Shown in pieces: positions 1 to 9,757 of a DNA stretch of 64,000 bases. Under the pieces are notes generated by a model that made no database searches, was not told the DNA's origin, and saw only the letters and a list, made by a program, of their open reading frames with translations. This DNA comes from Apostichopus japonicus (lineage: Eukaryota; Echinodermata; Holothuroidea; Aspidochirotida; Stichopodidae), in assembly GCF_037975245.1 (NCBI RefSeq), contig NC_092568.1, positions 33,760,501 to 33,824,500 of the forward strand, given 5' to 3'. How positions within the stretch are numbered: position 1 is the first letter of the stretch; every line of letters starts with the position of its first letter. The position numbers and the translations under genes were made by a program.

Positions 1-100
1 AAGACGACATTGAAAAGGAAAAAACATACCAAATTTGAAAAAAAAATGGCATAAATACAACATGGAACAATCAATGAAAAGAAATCAAGTGCATAAGAAA

Positions 101-690
101 TTAGTTAAAGTCCTGGACAAAACCTTTAAAGGTATTTAAGGAGTTGGCATTCTTACATTCCGCTGATAAGTCGTTCCACTCACTAGCAGCAACATATGAA
201 CGTGTTTTCAGATGATACTGGGTATTACCACGTTTTTTCGAGTGAGGACCAGTTCAAAGTTTTAAAAAGATCTTCAGATCTAACATCAAATGTTGCATTG
301 AGAAAAATTCTTTGTTGCAGCCTTCTGTATCCGACTAAGTCCGAGAACATTTCTGACATTACCCATACCCCATACTTAACTACAATACTAAAGCATCGGT
401 TAAACATACTGTATCCATTTTAAAATAGCTGCAACGTTATTCGTATCAATGAATGGTTTTATACGTCTTAGTAAAGCCAATCTACTGGAAAGTAGCTTAC
501 AAACAGAATCGACTTGTTTATTCCAGGATAATTTATTGTCAACTTTTACGCTAAAAATCTATTCGCTGCAAACATTTTCAATTAAAAAAAAATCTTCGAC
601 GGTAATATTTAATTTGTTCGGAATGGATTTCAGCCTTCGTCTTGAACCAATCAACATGCTGTTAGTTTTATTACTATTTATAACCGATAT
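101..690 (-). pseudogene. Decayed 3' end of a CR1/L2-type LINE reverse transcriptase
   Basis: Read on the minus strand, this contains recognisable pieces of the region after the RT catalytic core of a non-LTR retrotransposon. Near 650 is SMLIGSRRRLKSIPNKLN, followed after an in-frame TAG by VDNKLSWNKQVDSVCKLLSS and LLRRIKPFID. Further on is YDVRSEDLF-like text (FDVRSEDLFKTLNWSSLE, about 245-310), then SEWNDLSAECKNANS and a TAA at 101-103. The order matches the thumb and C-terminus of CR1/L2-clade polymerases. Stops and frameshifts show it is dead. The 5' part is missing or too decayed to read above about 700. Confidence 0.7.
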
Positions 691-1204
691 ATTTTTCTAT
701 CTAAGATTTGTACGTAATACAAGATGCATAACTTACAGATTTTTGCTTACTGACGATGAGGCGTCTGCAGTACAGGATTGCTTGACAATGCACACTCGGA
801 ACGCGACTGTAATGCAACTAACCGAGTCGTGTGATTTTGGAATCCACAGATGAGGTGTTGCTGTATTGTGAAACTCGGAATTCCCCCGTGTCGTAATTGC
901 CTACAAGGTGGCGTCACGCATATGCAACATGTCTCCTCTCCAAGCGGTTGTTTTATTATACTAGCAGATATACCCGCATATAAAATATGCCAATATACTG
1001 GTTGTATAGTTATGGCTGTTATGGCTGTAACTATGGCTGCTCTTTGTGAAATTGTACCGATTGAAAGGTGAAGAGGCATTATTAGATAGAATTAGGGGCT
1101 GTGCCTGTGGCAGGGAGGCGGTGAAATATTGGTCAATTTTTTGACCAGTATTTCATGACCAATATTTCATAACCAATATTTCATGACCAATATTACATGA
1201 CATT

Positions 1205-1233
1205 ACATCTTTGTCATGTAATGACAAAGATGT
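1205..1233. repeat. Perfect 13-bp inverted repeat with 3-nt loop
   Basis: ACATCTTTGTCAT and its reverse complement are separated by GTA, so the single strand can form a tight hairpin. It sits beside short direct repeats of CAATATTTCAT (about 1130-1190). No gene is adjacent, so this is probably repeat-derived rather than a terminator. Confidence 0.6.
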
Positions 1234-1910
1234 CATTACATCCTTCAGACAATGTAACAAATGAGAACATATATCTACATTCACTGCAACTAAGTCTGCA
1301 CCCTTCAGGTAATGTAACAGATGAAATTTGGTACCTGTCAAGCTAAATACAGTAGTCAGTAACATGTTGTCTCTTTACTGTGGCTATCACTAAGCATTCA
1401 CTGTTCATAGCATACTGTGTATACCATTGAAAACTATGCAAGATTTTTCAGTAGAACACTTAACCCCAGTAGACTATTGACAGTACTGTCCTTCTTGAAA
1501 AGTCATATGGTTATCAGGGGCGGATCCAGGATTTTGAGAAAGGGGGGGCCGACATCCCGATGGTAGCACTTTAGTGATCTGCGTCCTGGGGAGGGGTCTA
1601 GGGGGAGGGGCACCCTCCCCCTTGGAAATTTTTGGTTAATTGTGAGTGCTTAGATGCAAAATGGTGAAACATTTCGCCAAAAACTAGAAAAACCAGAAAC
1701 GTTGCAGACACGCTTTTTTGTGCACATATTTTTGCTCGATAGACACATATTTAAGAACGCTCAACAGTGCATGTACAATGGATACACTATTATAGCGTCG
1801 ATTCGTTTTTTCTTTTGCGCGAAAATTATGACGCCAGATTCACCCCAAGAAAAAACATAAAACAAGATATGTTCAATGAGATAATTATGATATACTTATT
1901 AATGAAAGGG

Positions 1911-1982
1911 GGGTGTAGGCGGTTTTACACTATCTAACGCAACGTAGTCGCCAAGAACCTGAAGTATTTTTAAGGGAGGGCC
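1911..1982. repeat. Left arm of a perfect 72-bp inverted repeat
   Basis: This arm (starting GGGTGTAGGCGG) is identical by eye over 72 bases to the reverse complement of 3631-3702. The arms are about 1.65 kb apart inside the composite element 1515-4011. Perfect identity implies a recent duplication or gene conversion, compared with the decayed surroundings. Confidence 0.85.
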
Positions 1983-2053
1983 CGATAATAAGCGGAAACG
2001 GATCACCGACCGAAAAAATATCGGAATTCTTTGACTATTTCTTGCTTCCTATT

Positions 2054-3217
2054 CAGGAGCGTAGCGAAGGTTTTTTGTTGGGGGGGGGTGTGGAGAATTT
2101 GATTTGCCGACGGATCTGGAAGTGGTGACTGAAATGGGGGAGGGGTCTAAGGGGAGGGGGTGTCCCCTCCCCTTTGGAAAATTTTTAGTTTTGAAACGTC
2201 CTTAGATGCAATCTGGTGTATATTTTAAGTCAAATTTGATTTGCCGACGGATCTGGAAGTGGTGACTGAAATGGGGGAGGGGTCTAAGGGGAGGGGGTGT
2301 CCCCCTCCCCTTTGGAAAATTTTTAGTTTTGAAACGTCCTTAGATGCAATCTGGTGTATATTTTAAGTCAAATTTGATTTGCCGACGGATCTGGAAGTGG
2401 TGACTGAAATGGGGGAGGGGTCTGAGGGTAGGGGGTCTACCCCTCCCCTTTGGAAAATTTTTAGTTTTGAAACGTCCTTAGATGCAATCTGATGCATATT
2501 TTAAGCCAAATTTGGCACCGTAGAATTTCCATTTCGATATTATTTTTATGGCAGTCGGCAGAAGAAGAATTAATTGGGACCAATTATCGAACTGTGTTTT
2601 CTCTTTCACCGATCGTTGAAATAGTGAAACTTCGTGATGAAAATGTTCAGAAAACTTTCCGGTAATGAGAAATAACAACATTCATTGATATACAAGCGAG
2701 AAACGTTAAAAATTGTGTACAATTCGTGAGCCGTGTCCTTAAGTTTTCCACGGAGAACGAATGACCTCTGCGATGACGTCATTCTGAACAGAGGATAATA
2801 ACAATACGTTGTCACACGATAGCACGACTCATGGGCTACGGCCTGTTAATACGGAAGCCTTTAATTCCATTTCTTTCACTGAGTTGCCAGGCGATTCTGG
2901 CACTCGTCTAGCTGAGCCTGGCTACAGTAGCTATACTGACGGCCGTGACATTATCAGTTATTTGCCGAGAGGTTTTTAACTTGCAGGCGTCGGGTGATTG
3001 GATTGGTGAATGAGTTTATCAGATGAAGAACTGGAAAATCGAAATAACCGATAAAGAAGCTCCCGTTCTCCTTTTCTCTATTCAGCTTTCCTTCTTTCTT
3101 CCCCTTCCGCTCTCTTCACCTTTTCTCCTTTTGCCGACAGACCCAAAATTTGCCGACAGCGACCAAATTATTATATACACCCCCACACCCCCCCTCCCCC
3201 CGCTCGCTACGCCCCTG
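2054..3217. mobile_element. Nested hAT-like element inside 1515-4011
   Basis: It begins CAGGAGCGTAGCGAAGG and ends CCGCTCGCTACGCCCCTG, giving inverted ends that match at about 14 of 17 positions, each followed inward by a G-rich or C-rich run. No clear target duplication is visible. It contains a 137-bp tandem array (2096-2508) and no recognisable transposase. Confidence 0.6.
2096..2508. repeat. Three tandem copies of a ~137-bp unit
   Basis: Copies start at 2096, 2233 and 2371 with AATTTGATTTGCCGACGG and run through a G-rich then C-rich stretch (GGGGAGGGGTCT to CCCCTCCCC) and a TTAGTTTTGAAACGTCC tail. A diverged relative of the unit's G-rich portion lies at about 1576-1680, still inside the same element. 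Each unit can fold through its G/C-rich complementary halves. Confidence 0.85.
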
Positions 3218-3630
3218 CACGCGGAATTATCCAAACTGTTTCCAAAAGAACCGATTCTAGCCTATACAAAAGGGCCCAAAATCTCAAAGGTTTACTTGTT
3301 AACTCAAGGTTTCATACTAACGAAAAATCAGCTGACTCTCAAGGTTCACACGAAGCTCTTTTAGATGCTCTTATAGCTGCACTATGAGTCCATAAAAACT
3401 CGTGCACAGAAAATAGATGCATTTTGAGAACGAGACGCCCAGGCCGAATATAAAATATTCAAAGGCTACTACTGATGAAGCTCCTCCTATAAAGTTTGAG
3501 AGCAGAAACCGGTCTAGATGGTCATAAGAACCTACACTAGTCTCTCCTACTATTAACAGTACACTCAATTCACCTAATAGGTGCAATTATGTTTCACCAC
3601 GAGGAGCATGCTATAAGTTCATGTTCCTTG

Positions 3631-3702
3631 GCCCTCCCTTAAAAATACTTCAGGTTCTTGGCGACTACGTTGCGTTAGATAGTGTAAAACCGCCTACACC
3701 CC
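3631..3702. repeat. Right arm of the perfect 72-bp inverted repeat
   Basis: Reverse complement of 1911-1982, ending CGCCTACACCC. A further motif, GATAATTATGATATACTT, occurs in the same (direct) orientation outside the left arm (about 1879) and outside the right arm (about 3714). This suggests that the segment between was inverted. Confidence 0.85.
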
Positions 3703-4011
3703 GTTTCATTCAGATAATTATGATATACTTGCTAACTGTGCATTGATTTTCCCTGACAGTATTAGTCAGCACTATAGTACTGAGCCGTATCTAATTAATA
3801 CGTGATGTCGCGTAGGCCTGGTAATTGCCTTAGTTTCAAATTTGGAATAAAAACGATCGCGTTTCAGGGAAGAGCAGCTGGATATATATTAGGCTTTTCT
3901 TTCACAAAGTTATGCCTATTAGGAATTTGAAGTACTCTCACATAAAAAAAACGCAACTGATTTCCAAAAAGGGGGGGCCGGGGCCGGGTCGGCCCCCTGG
4001 ATCCGCCCCTG

Positions 4012-4830
4012 GTTATGGCTAAAAATGGTCACGGTCACACTGAATTCCTGAATTCGAGAATAGCTAAGGATAGTGTGTGTACGGTGACGTCCCGGTCACA
4101 CCGAATCCGAGAATAACATAATTCGCTCACTGTTTGAGGCACATGTTCACTTGCAAATTGAAGGGCCGATCACACAACTCACCAATCACTTACTAATTGT
4201 CCCGCTACTGCCGTGGCGTGTAGGCCTACATCTACAAACTGTACAACTTCGTTTCATTTAACGAAGTGATTATTCGCAGGGCAGCCCGGCGAATAACGTA
4301 CACAGACACCGTATTCGCAGGGCTGTGACGATTTTGAAAATAGGTTTGTTAGGTTTTGCTATATTGATACCAGTCAGTTTAGGGGCCTTGAAAAAGTCAA
4401 CCTTTTGGGCCCAAATAGTCTTAGCCACTTCATAAGCTAATTTTTGGAGCCCAGCAGTTCAAGTTTAAAAGCTTATTTTAAGGGATTCCCCAAAAGCCGA
4501 TATTGCCTGAAAGCCAATATGGTCAAAGGTGTGACACCCCCCCCCCCTCCCACACCTTTACATGCAAATGAGCAGTCACTCTGCAAAAACAAAGGTGAAA
4601 ATGATCGAGGGATGACATTTTAATGTTGGCGGTACTAATGCTAGACTGGTTCAATCTTAATGCCCTAGGCTCCCAAAACCAATCCTAAAAGCATTAAGAT
4701 AGAAATCCCAAAGGCCAATAAATTCCTCAAAATATAGTGGCTCCCAATTAAGACTCTCAAAAAGATAGCTGGTGCCCAAAAGCAAACTCGAATAGCCCCA
4801 AAAATTACTGAGCCCGTTAACCCAGTCTAA
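4012..4830. other. No gene seen; scattered palindromic repeat fragments
   Basis: Nothing protein-coding is recognisable. Around 4272-4330 there are isolated copies of TATTCGCAGGGC and GCCCxGCGAATA, the same palindromic core that becomes a tandem array just downstream at 4831-4974. Confidence 0.5.
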
Positions 4831-4974
4831 GGCTGCCCTGTGAATAAGATGTATGTGTCTGGCTATTCGCAGGGCAGCCCTGTGAATAAGATACTTGTGT
4901 CTGGCTATTCGCAGGGCTGCCCTGTGAATAAGGTGCATGTGTCTGGCTATTCACAGGGCTGCCCTGCGAATAAG
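4831..4974. repeat. 42-bp tandem repeat with a palindromic core
   Basis: About three and a half units of a 42-bp sequence carry GGCTATTCGCAGGGC followed by a GCCCTGTGAATAAG half. The junction (TTCGCAGGGCAGCCCTG) is nearly palindromic, so each unit can form a hairpin. The unit length is a multiple of three, so the array stays open in one frame (motif VSGYSQG), but nothing suggests it is translated. Confidence 0.8.
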
Positions 4975-5286
4975 CCCCACCTTCATTTCAACAACTTTTA
5001 TACCGCAGCGCTACGTCGACGAAGGAGCGCAAATATCACCTAAAACACAAAGCTCACGATGCGAAAAACAATCTGTAATGGATATTTCAAGATGATTTAT
5101 TCTTAAGTTACCAAAACGCGACAATTATACCAAAACTAAACCCCCTTAGGACAATAAGAAAAAAAAGTTATGTCTTTTCCGAAAATTGTAGTCTAATTGA
5201 GCAGCAGACGACTGAGAAAAGTGATTTCAAACAATTATAAGCTTAGCCAAATTATAGTAAGGATTCAAATGAAAACAGCTGCTACA

Positions 5287-5776
5287 TACGGAAGCGTAGA
5301 AAGGATATTGCACTGACGAGTTACCATCTTGACAAAACGACAATTATCTGCAAATTGACGAGTTGACGAGATGGTAAAGTGACGAAATTCAGAAAATTGA
5401 GGTTTTGACGAGATAACAGATTTGCAGAAAATTGATGCATTGACGAGATCCGTTATCTCTTCAAAACGTCAATTTTCTGAATTTTGTAGAGATGGTTAGT
5501 AAGTGTGCAACTCGTCAATTTGCAGAAAATTGATGCATTGACGAGATCCGTTATCTCGTCAAAACGTCAATTTTCTGAATTTTGTCATCTTGTCGAGTGG
5601 TAGTAAGTGTGCAACTCGTCAATTTACAGAAAATTGATGCATTGACGAGATCCGTTAACTCGTCAAAACGTCAATTTTCTGAATTTTGTCACATTACCAT
5701 CTCGTCAATTTGCAGATAATTGTCGTTTTGTCAAGTTGGTAACTCGTCAATGCAATGTCCCTTCTACGCTTCCGTA
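5287..5776. mobile_element. Foldback DNA element, 490 bp, with 6-bp target duplication
   Basis: Starts TACGGAAGCGTAGAA and ends TTCTACGCTTCCGTA. The two ends are inverted repeats over roughly 130 bp with only scattered mismatches. Flanking GCTACA is duplicated exactly (5281-5286 and 5777-5782). The centre is a tandem of a ~110-bp unit (motifs TTGACGAGATCCGTTA and CGTCAATTTTCTGAATTTTG). No coding capacity is visible. A 6-bp duplication with long inverted ends is unlike hAT (8 bp) or Tc1/mariner (TA), so I leave the superfamily open. Confidence 0.88.
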
Positions 5777-5782
5777 GCTACA

Positions 5783-6369
5783 ACTAGAAATATGTGGTGA
5801 GCTGCTAGTTGGGCCGGTTAAAAGCTAGTAGAAAGCAAAATTATTGCTGGGTGTTACGGTACCTTATTCCTAAATATTATGTACTGGGCATGATATATTT
5901 TACACTATCGACAATCCATGCACAAAAAAAAGACAAAATAAAAGTGCAGTGGACTTACCACTTCGGAGGGTGGGGTCAAATAAGGAAACTGAAGTTAGTA
6001 TTTAATTCAAATTCTATGAGTTCGATCTACATATATTGCACGTGCTTGATATTGTGTGCGATTTTTAAGGTGGGGGTATTTTTGGTGTGCGTGTGTGTAA
6101 ACTGGAGTTCCTATATAGGGACTCGAGTGTAGGTGAAGGTGTGTAATGGTTAATACGGAATTTGCGATGGCACTTATACGCCTCCTTAGGTTAAGGCCGT
6201 ACAAATTGTGTTATCGGGAATTCGTTTGGAGTGTGTGTAACAAACACGTGTGTCATGAATTCATCTTAAACCGTAGGTTCGATTGCCATCAGGGAGAAAG
6301 TGCAACAGTACCAATAAAAAAAATAATAATATATTCATTTATAGAGCGCAACCATGTGCAACAAAAAGT
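5783..6369. other. No supported gene
   Basis: Short open frames exist on both strands but none resembles a known family, and none has splice or repeat context that supports it. The sequence is moderately GT-rich between about 6060 and 6150. Confidence 0.4.
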
Positions 6370-7620
6370 TGAGAGCGAACCGGAAAAAAACTGACTTTTC
6401 AACTATCTCTTGAATATCGTCAATGTCGGTGCCTCTCTAATAGCACGTGGTAGAGAGTTCCAAGTCTGCGGGGCCGCAGCTCTAAAAGAATTGGAACCCC
6501 GAACAGACCTGCATCTAGGGCACTGAAGAAGTGTAGTATCTACAGAGATTGCGGACAGGACGATAGAGATGAACCATGTCGTCCAAGTACAGAGGGGTTT
6601 GAATGTTAATGTCGAGGATTTTATAAATTAAAAGACACTGCTTGAACTTGATTCTGTAGTGTATGGGTACCCAATGTTGGGCGACCAAATGAATAAAAGC
6701 GCTGCCACGTTTACGCACTCTTTTGATAAGTCTGGCAGCATTATTTTGCAGCATTTGCGAACGGTGGATTTGATTATTATGAACGGTACTGAGTATATAT
6801 GGAATTACAGTAATCTAGGAGCGACAATACAAGTGATTTAACAAGTTTTACACACTCCCTCATTAAGGTACCGTTTGATCTTAACCAATACCACGTACAT
6901 GAAAATAACATGAAAACAAGGGCGTAGGAACCGGGGGGCTGGGGGCGACAGCCCCCAGTGAAAAATATGGGGGCGGAAGTATCATTCCGCCCCCCCCGCT
7001 CCGCAAGTCAGAAAACCCCTTTTTTTATTTCCAAATGAGAAAAAAATCTCATTTGGAGCACCAAATTGCATTTAAGGCCAGGTGAAAATGCAAAATTCTT
7101 TACAAAATGGAGTGAGAGTTGAAATGTGCTATATTGCACCAAATTGCATCTGAGGCCACCTGGAAATGCAAAAAAATTCCAAAGGGGAGGGGGACACCCT
7201 CCCATTAGACCCCTCCTCAGGCCGGCCATCAGTCTTCAGCCCCCCACTCAAAAGTACCTTCCTACGCCACTGCATGAAAATGCAATGCTAGAGAAAGAAG
7301 TGTTGAGATTCGTATACTACACCTAGGTTTCGGGCATTGCAGGAAGGGTCAATAGTAGTGTCACCAACTGTCACCGAGGGCAGTGGTTCAATAGATCTAA
7401 AGAAATGTTGAGTGGCAATAACAAGGAATTACGTTTTACTTTCGTTTAGTTTCGACTTATTACAAAGCAACCACTGAGCAACTCCTAAAATGCAGGTGTG
7501 CAAGTTTGATAAAGCAGAGTGAAGGCTATGCAGCGATTTTGAATTTGACAAAAAGTTGGGTGTCATCGGCATAACAATGGTACGAAAAAACGATGACTTA
7601 TGACATCAAAGGTCAAATAC
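6370..7620 (-). pseudogene. L2/CR1-type LINE reverse transcriptase remnant, split by a hAT insertion
   Basis: On the minus strand, reading from about 7600 down: a YADDTQLF-type catalytic box (YHCYADDTQLFVKFK), then NKSKLNESKTxFLVIATQ. The hAT element 6917-7272 interrupts. Reading resumes with SLVLSLLDYCNSIY, LQNNAARLIKRVRKRG, QHWVPIHYRIKFKQCLLIYK, SVRGSNSFRAAAPQTWNS and LPRAIREAPTLTIFKR. This is the standard motif order of an L2/CR1-clade polymerase C-terminus. Stops and frameshifts show it is inactive. The insertion post-dates the LINE. Confidence 0.8.
6917..7272. mobile_element. Non-autonomous hAT element (356 bp) with 8-bp target duplication
   Basis: Inverted ends CAAGGGCGTAGGAA and TTCCTACGCCACTG; exact 8-bp duplication CATGAAAA at 6909-6916 and 7273-7280. 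Two related AATTGCATxTGAGGCCA-type motifs lie inside (about 7063 and 7143). It has no coding capacity. Its insertion split the LINE remnant at 6370-7620. Confidence 0.9.
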
Positions 7621-9757
7621 CCCCCTCCCCCCCCCAAAAAAAAACAGTTAGGTCATTACGGCATATACCAAACTGACAACAATTGCAAAATCCTCAAACC
7701 CCTGTAAGACAGACTCTGCATGTTTACAGATCATTGATTAAAGTATAACGCCAATAGTGAAGTGATCAAAGGAGTTTATGGTCAACATTTGCCAATATGT
7801 ACGCGAAACCGTTTTGCAAACTACACCTTAACTTTAATGGCAATATACTTGAAACTTGGTGGGTATATATCTGGACGTAGGGTATGAAGTTTCCTGCATG
7901 AAAAAACCAAATAACAAAATGGCAGAGGCCAAACGCAAACTCATGTACGATACCAAAGCTGGAAGTTTGCAGCGCAATAATTAATTTCAAAGGCCAAACG
8001 GTCAGTGGAAGCCGAAAGATCAGAGACACGCCGAAATGTGTACACATAGCAATATTGACAAATGGCTACAAAAATAAAAGGTGTGATCAACGTCTCTATA
8101 ATTTCAAAGATATATTCCGTTGGCTGAAGTTTATTGCTTAACAAAACTGCTAGAAATTCAAATTTAATTTGAGAGCAAGGCTATTACACACATGCCAAGA
8201 TATCTGAAGTAAATTGTCTTACCCTTCATAGGATTATAGGAATAATGACTGTTTGAATGAACTGTTTGAATGAATTTTTGGAGCTTGTTAACATTAAACT
8301 ATCAAAGGGTCTTGACATCAGTAAATTTCAAGCGCCCAAGTACTACAAACTTGGAGTGCCCGAGTGATGACATATTAACAGACATGTACCAAACATTGGG
8401 AAAAAGTCACTGCAATGACCCATTGATGTGATTGCTTATGAAGTATCGATTCATAATGTATCATAGTTATTGCTTAGTTTTGCTAGATGTAGATATATAT
8501 TATGTTGAAAAGCATAGACTCAGAGTAAAGACGCTGTGATAGTATGGGGAACTGAAGGTGAATTAGAGTATCTTAGAAATTTGATCATTTGGCTTAAAGT
8601 GAGAACGTGCAGAAGGGTCGGGGCTCACAACGATAACATTGTTCCTCTTATAGCTCAAAATCTAAATGATCATCTGGCCATGGTATTGAACTATGCAAAC
8701 GGCCATAATAGTACAACAATGAGCTATTATTTGATGGGTTGGATAACTTCTATACATGTGCTTAAGCAGACTAAGGAACTGACAAATGTAGTGTGAAAGT
8801 TAAATGAAGGTATTATTAATAAAGGGACATATACCTCTTCATAATTCTTTGTGCGGTAGAATTATGTCACGTGGCCCCTGTGGATGCTGTGGTTGCACTG
8901 TTCAAATTTTTAAAATGAGTCAATGACAAAATGACCACAAATTCTCAGCCCCCCTCAATAGACCTGGGTGCCAAAGATGTAGCACTCTAGAACCCCCCCC
9001 CACCCCACCACCTCTCTTCCAATCAGGTCTGTCTACAACTGTTTCATAATGATGGGGGCCCAAACATTGGGATGGATGAGAAAGGTGTGATGAAAAATAT
9101 TTTTTTCAATGAAATCCCATCAGACAGAAATTTAAAAGAAATTTGATGGGCTGTCCTCAGTCATGTAATGAGCAAAGTACTCAGGCTATGTTTTTCAATA
9201 TCAAAGCTGATTAATTTCAAACTAATTGGATATGTAAAATTTATGTATGTGGCTGATATGAAAGACATAGTACTGCTTTGGTAACTGGTACTCTGAATTT
9301 ATTAGTTGTTCAATCTACTGTAAGCAAAGAAGGACTATAAATAAAGGTCAACTGTACAAGAATACCTCAAGTTATACCCACTCACCCACCCCTTCTCACT
9401 AGCAGTTGCTATGTGGTGACAATATACTCAGTTGCAAACACGAACAGAATCAATGACCTTGCCATGTGAAGAGGCATTAAGAGCCAATTCACAACCAGGG
9501 GACAATTGTTATGTCCCCACCGGGCCCCTTGTTTGCAATCTCCATTTTTCAAACTGTGGCTATGACCATCATTTTCAATTCAAGCTTCATGGAACTGCTT
9601 ATTTGCAATTGACAATAGAGAGTATGGGTTGCAAATTCTCCCCACCCCCATCCCACCCCATCCATAAGAAACAATAAAGAAATGCTAATACAAATAAAGA
9701 GAGTATATTATAAGATATAGAATTAACGACAGTATCCAATACTGTTTCCATTATAGA
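7621..9757. other. No gene recognised; contains candidate poly(A) signal for the CAP-CUB gene
   Basis: No homologous coding sequence is recognisable. An 86-codon plus-strand frame near 8536 matches nothing I know. On the minus strand AATAAA (complement at 9298-9303) lies about 455 nt past the stop of the CAP-CUB gene and is a plausible polyadenylation signal, which would make about 9280-9757 its 3' untranslated region. Confidence 0.4.

Larger units (their letters stand above)
1515..4011. mobile_element. Composite hAT-like DNA element, 2.5 kb, non-autonomous
   Basis: The ends are inverted: CAGGGGCGGATCCAGG at 1515 and CCTGGATCCGCCCCTG ending at 4011. This is the CA-G-G-G-GCG style of hAT termini. 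The same GTTAT flanks both ends (1510-1514 and 4012-4016); a full 8-bp duplication is not preserved. No transposase reading frame is recognisable inside. The interior is itself layered: a 72-bp perfect inverted repeat, a second element with its own inverted ends, and a tandem array. Assignment to hAT rests on the termini only. Confidence 0.7.

Noticed and set aside
449-853. 134-codon plus-strand frame with a hydrophobic stretch.
   Set aside because: The opposite strand carries clear reverse-transcriptase motifs, so this frame is its antisense.
4840-5043. Frame with repeated VSGYSQG units resembling a repetitive peptide precursor.
   Set aside because: It is a translation of the 42-bp palindromic tandem repeat; there is no signal peptide, splice context or processing-site pattern.
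8536-8796. 86-codon plus-strand frame.
   Set aside because: No family motif, splice context or repeat match; length is compatible with chance in AT-rich sequence.
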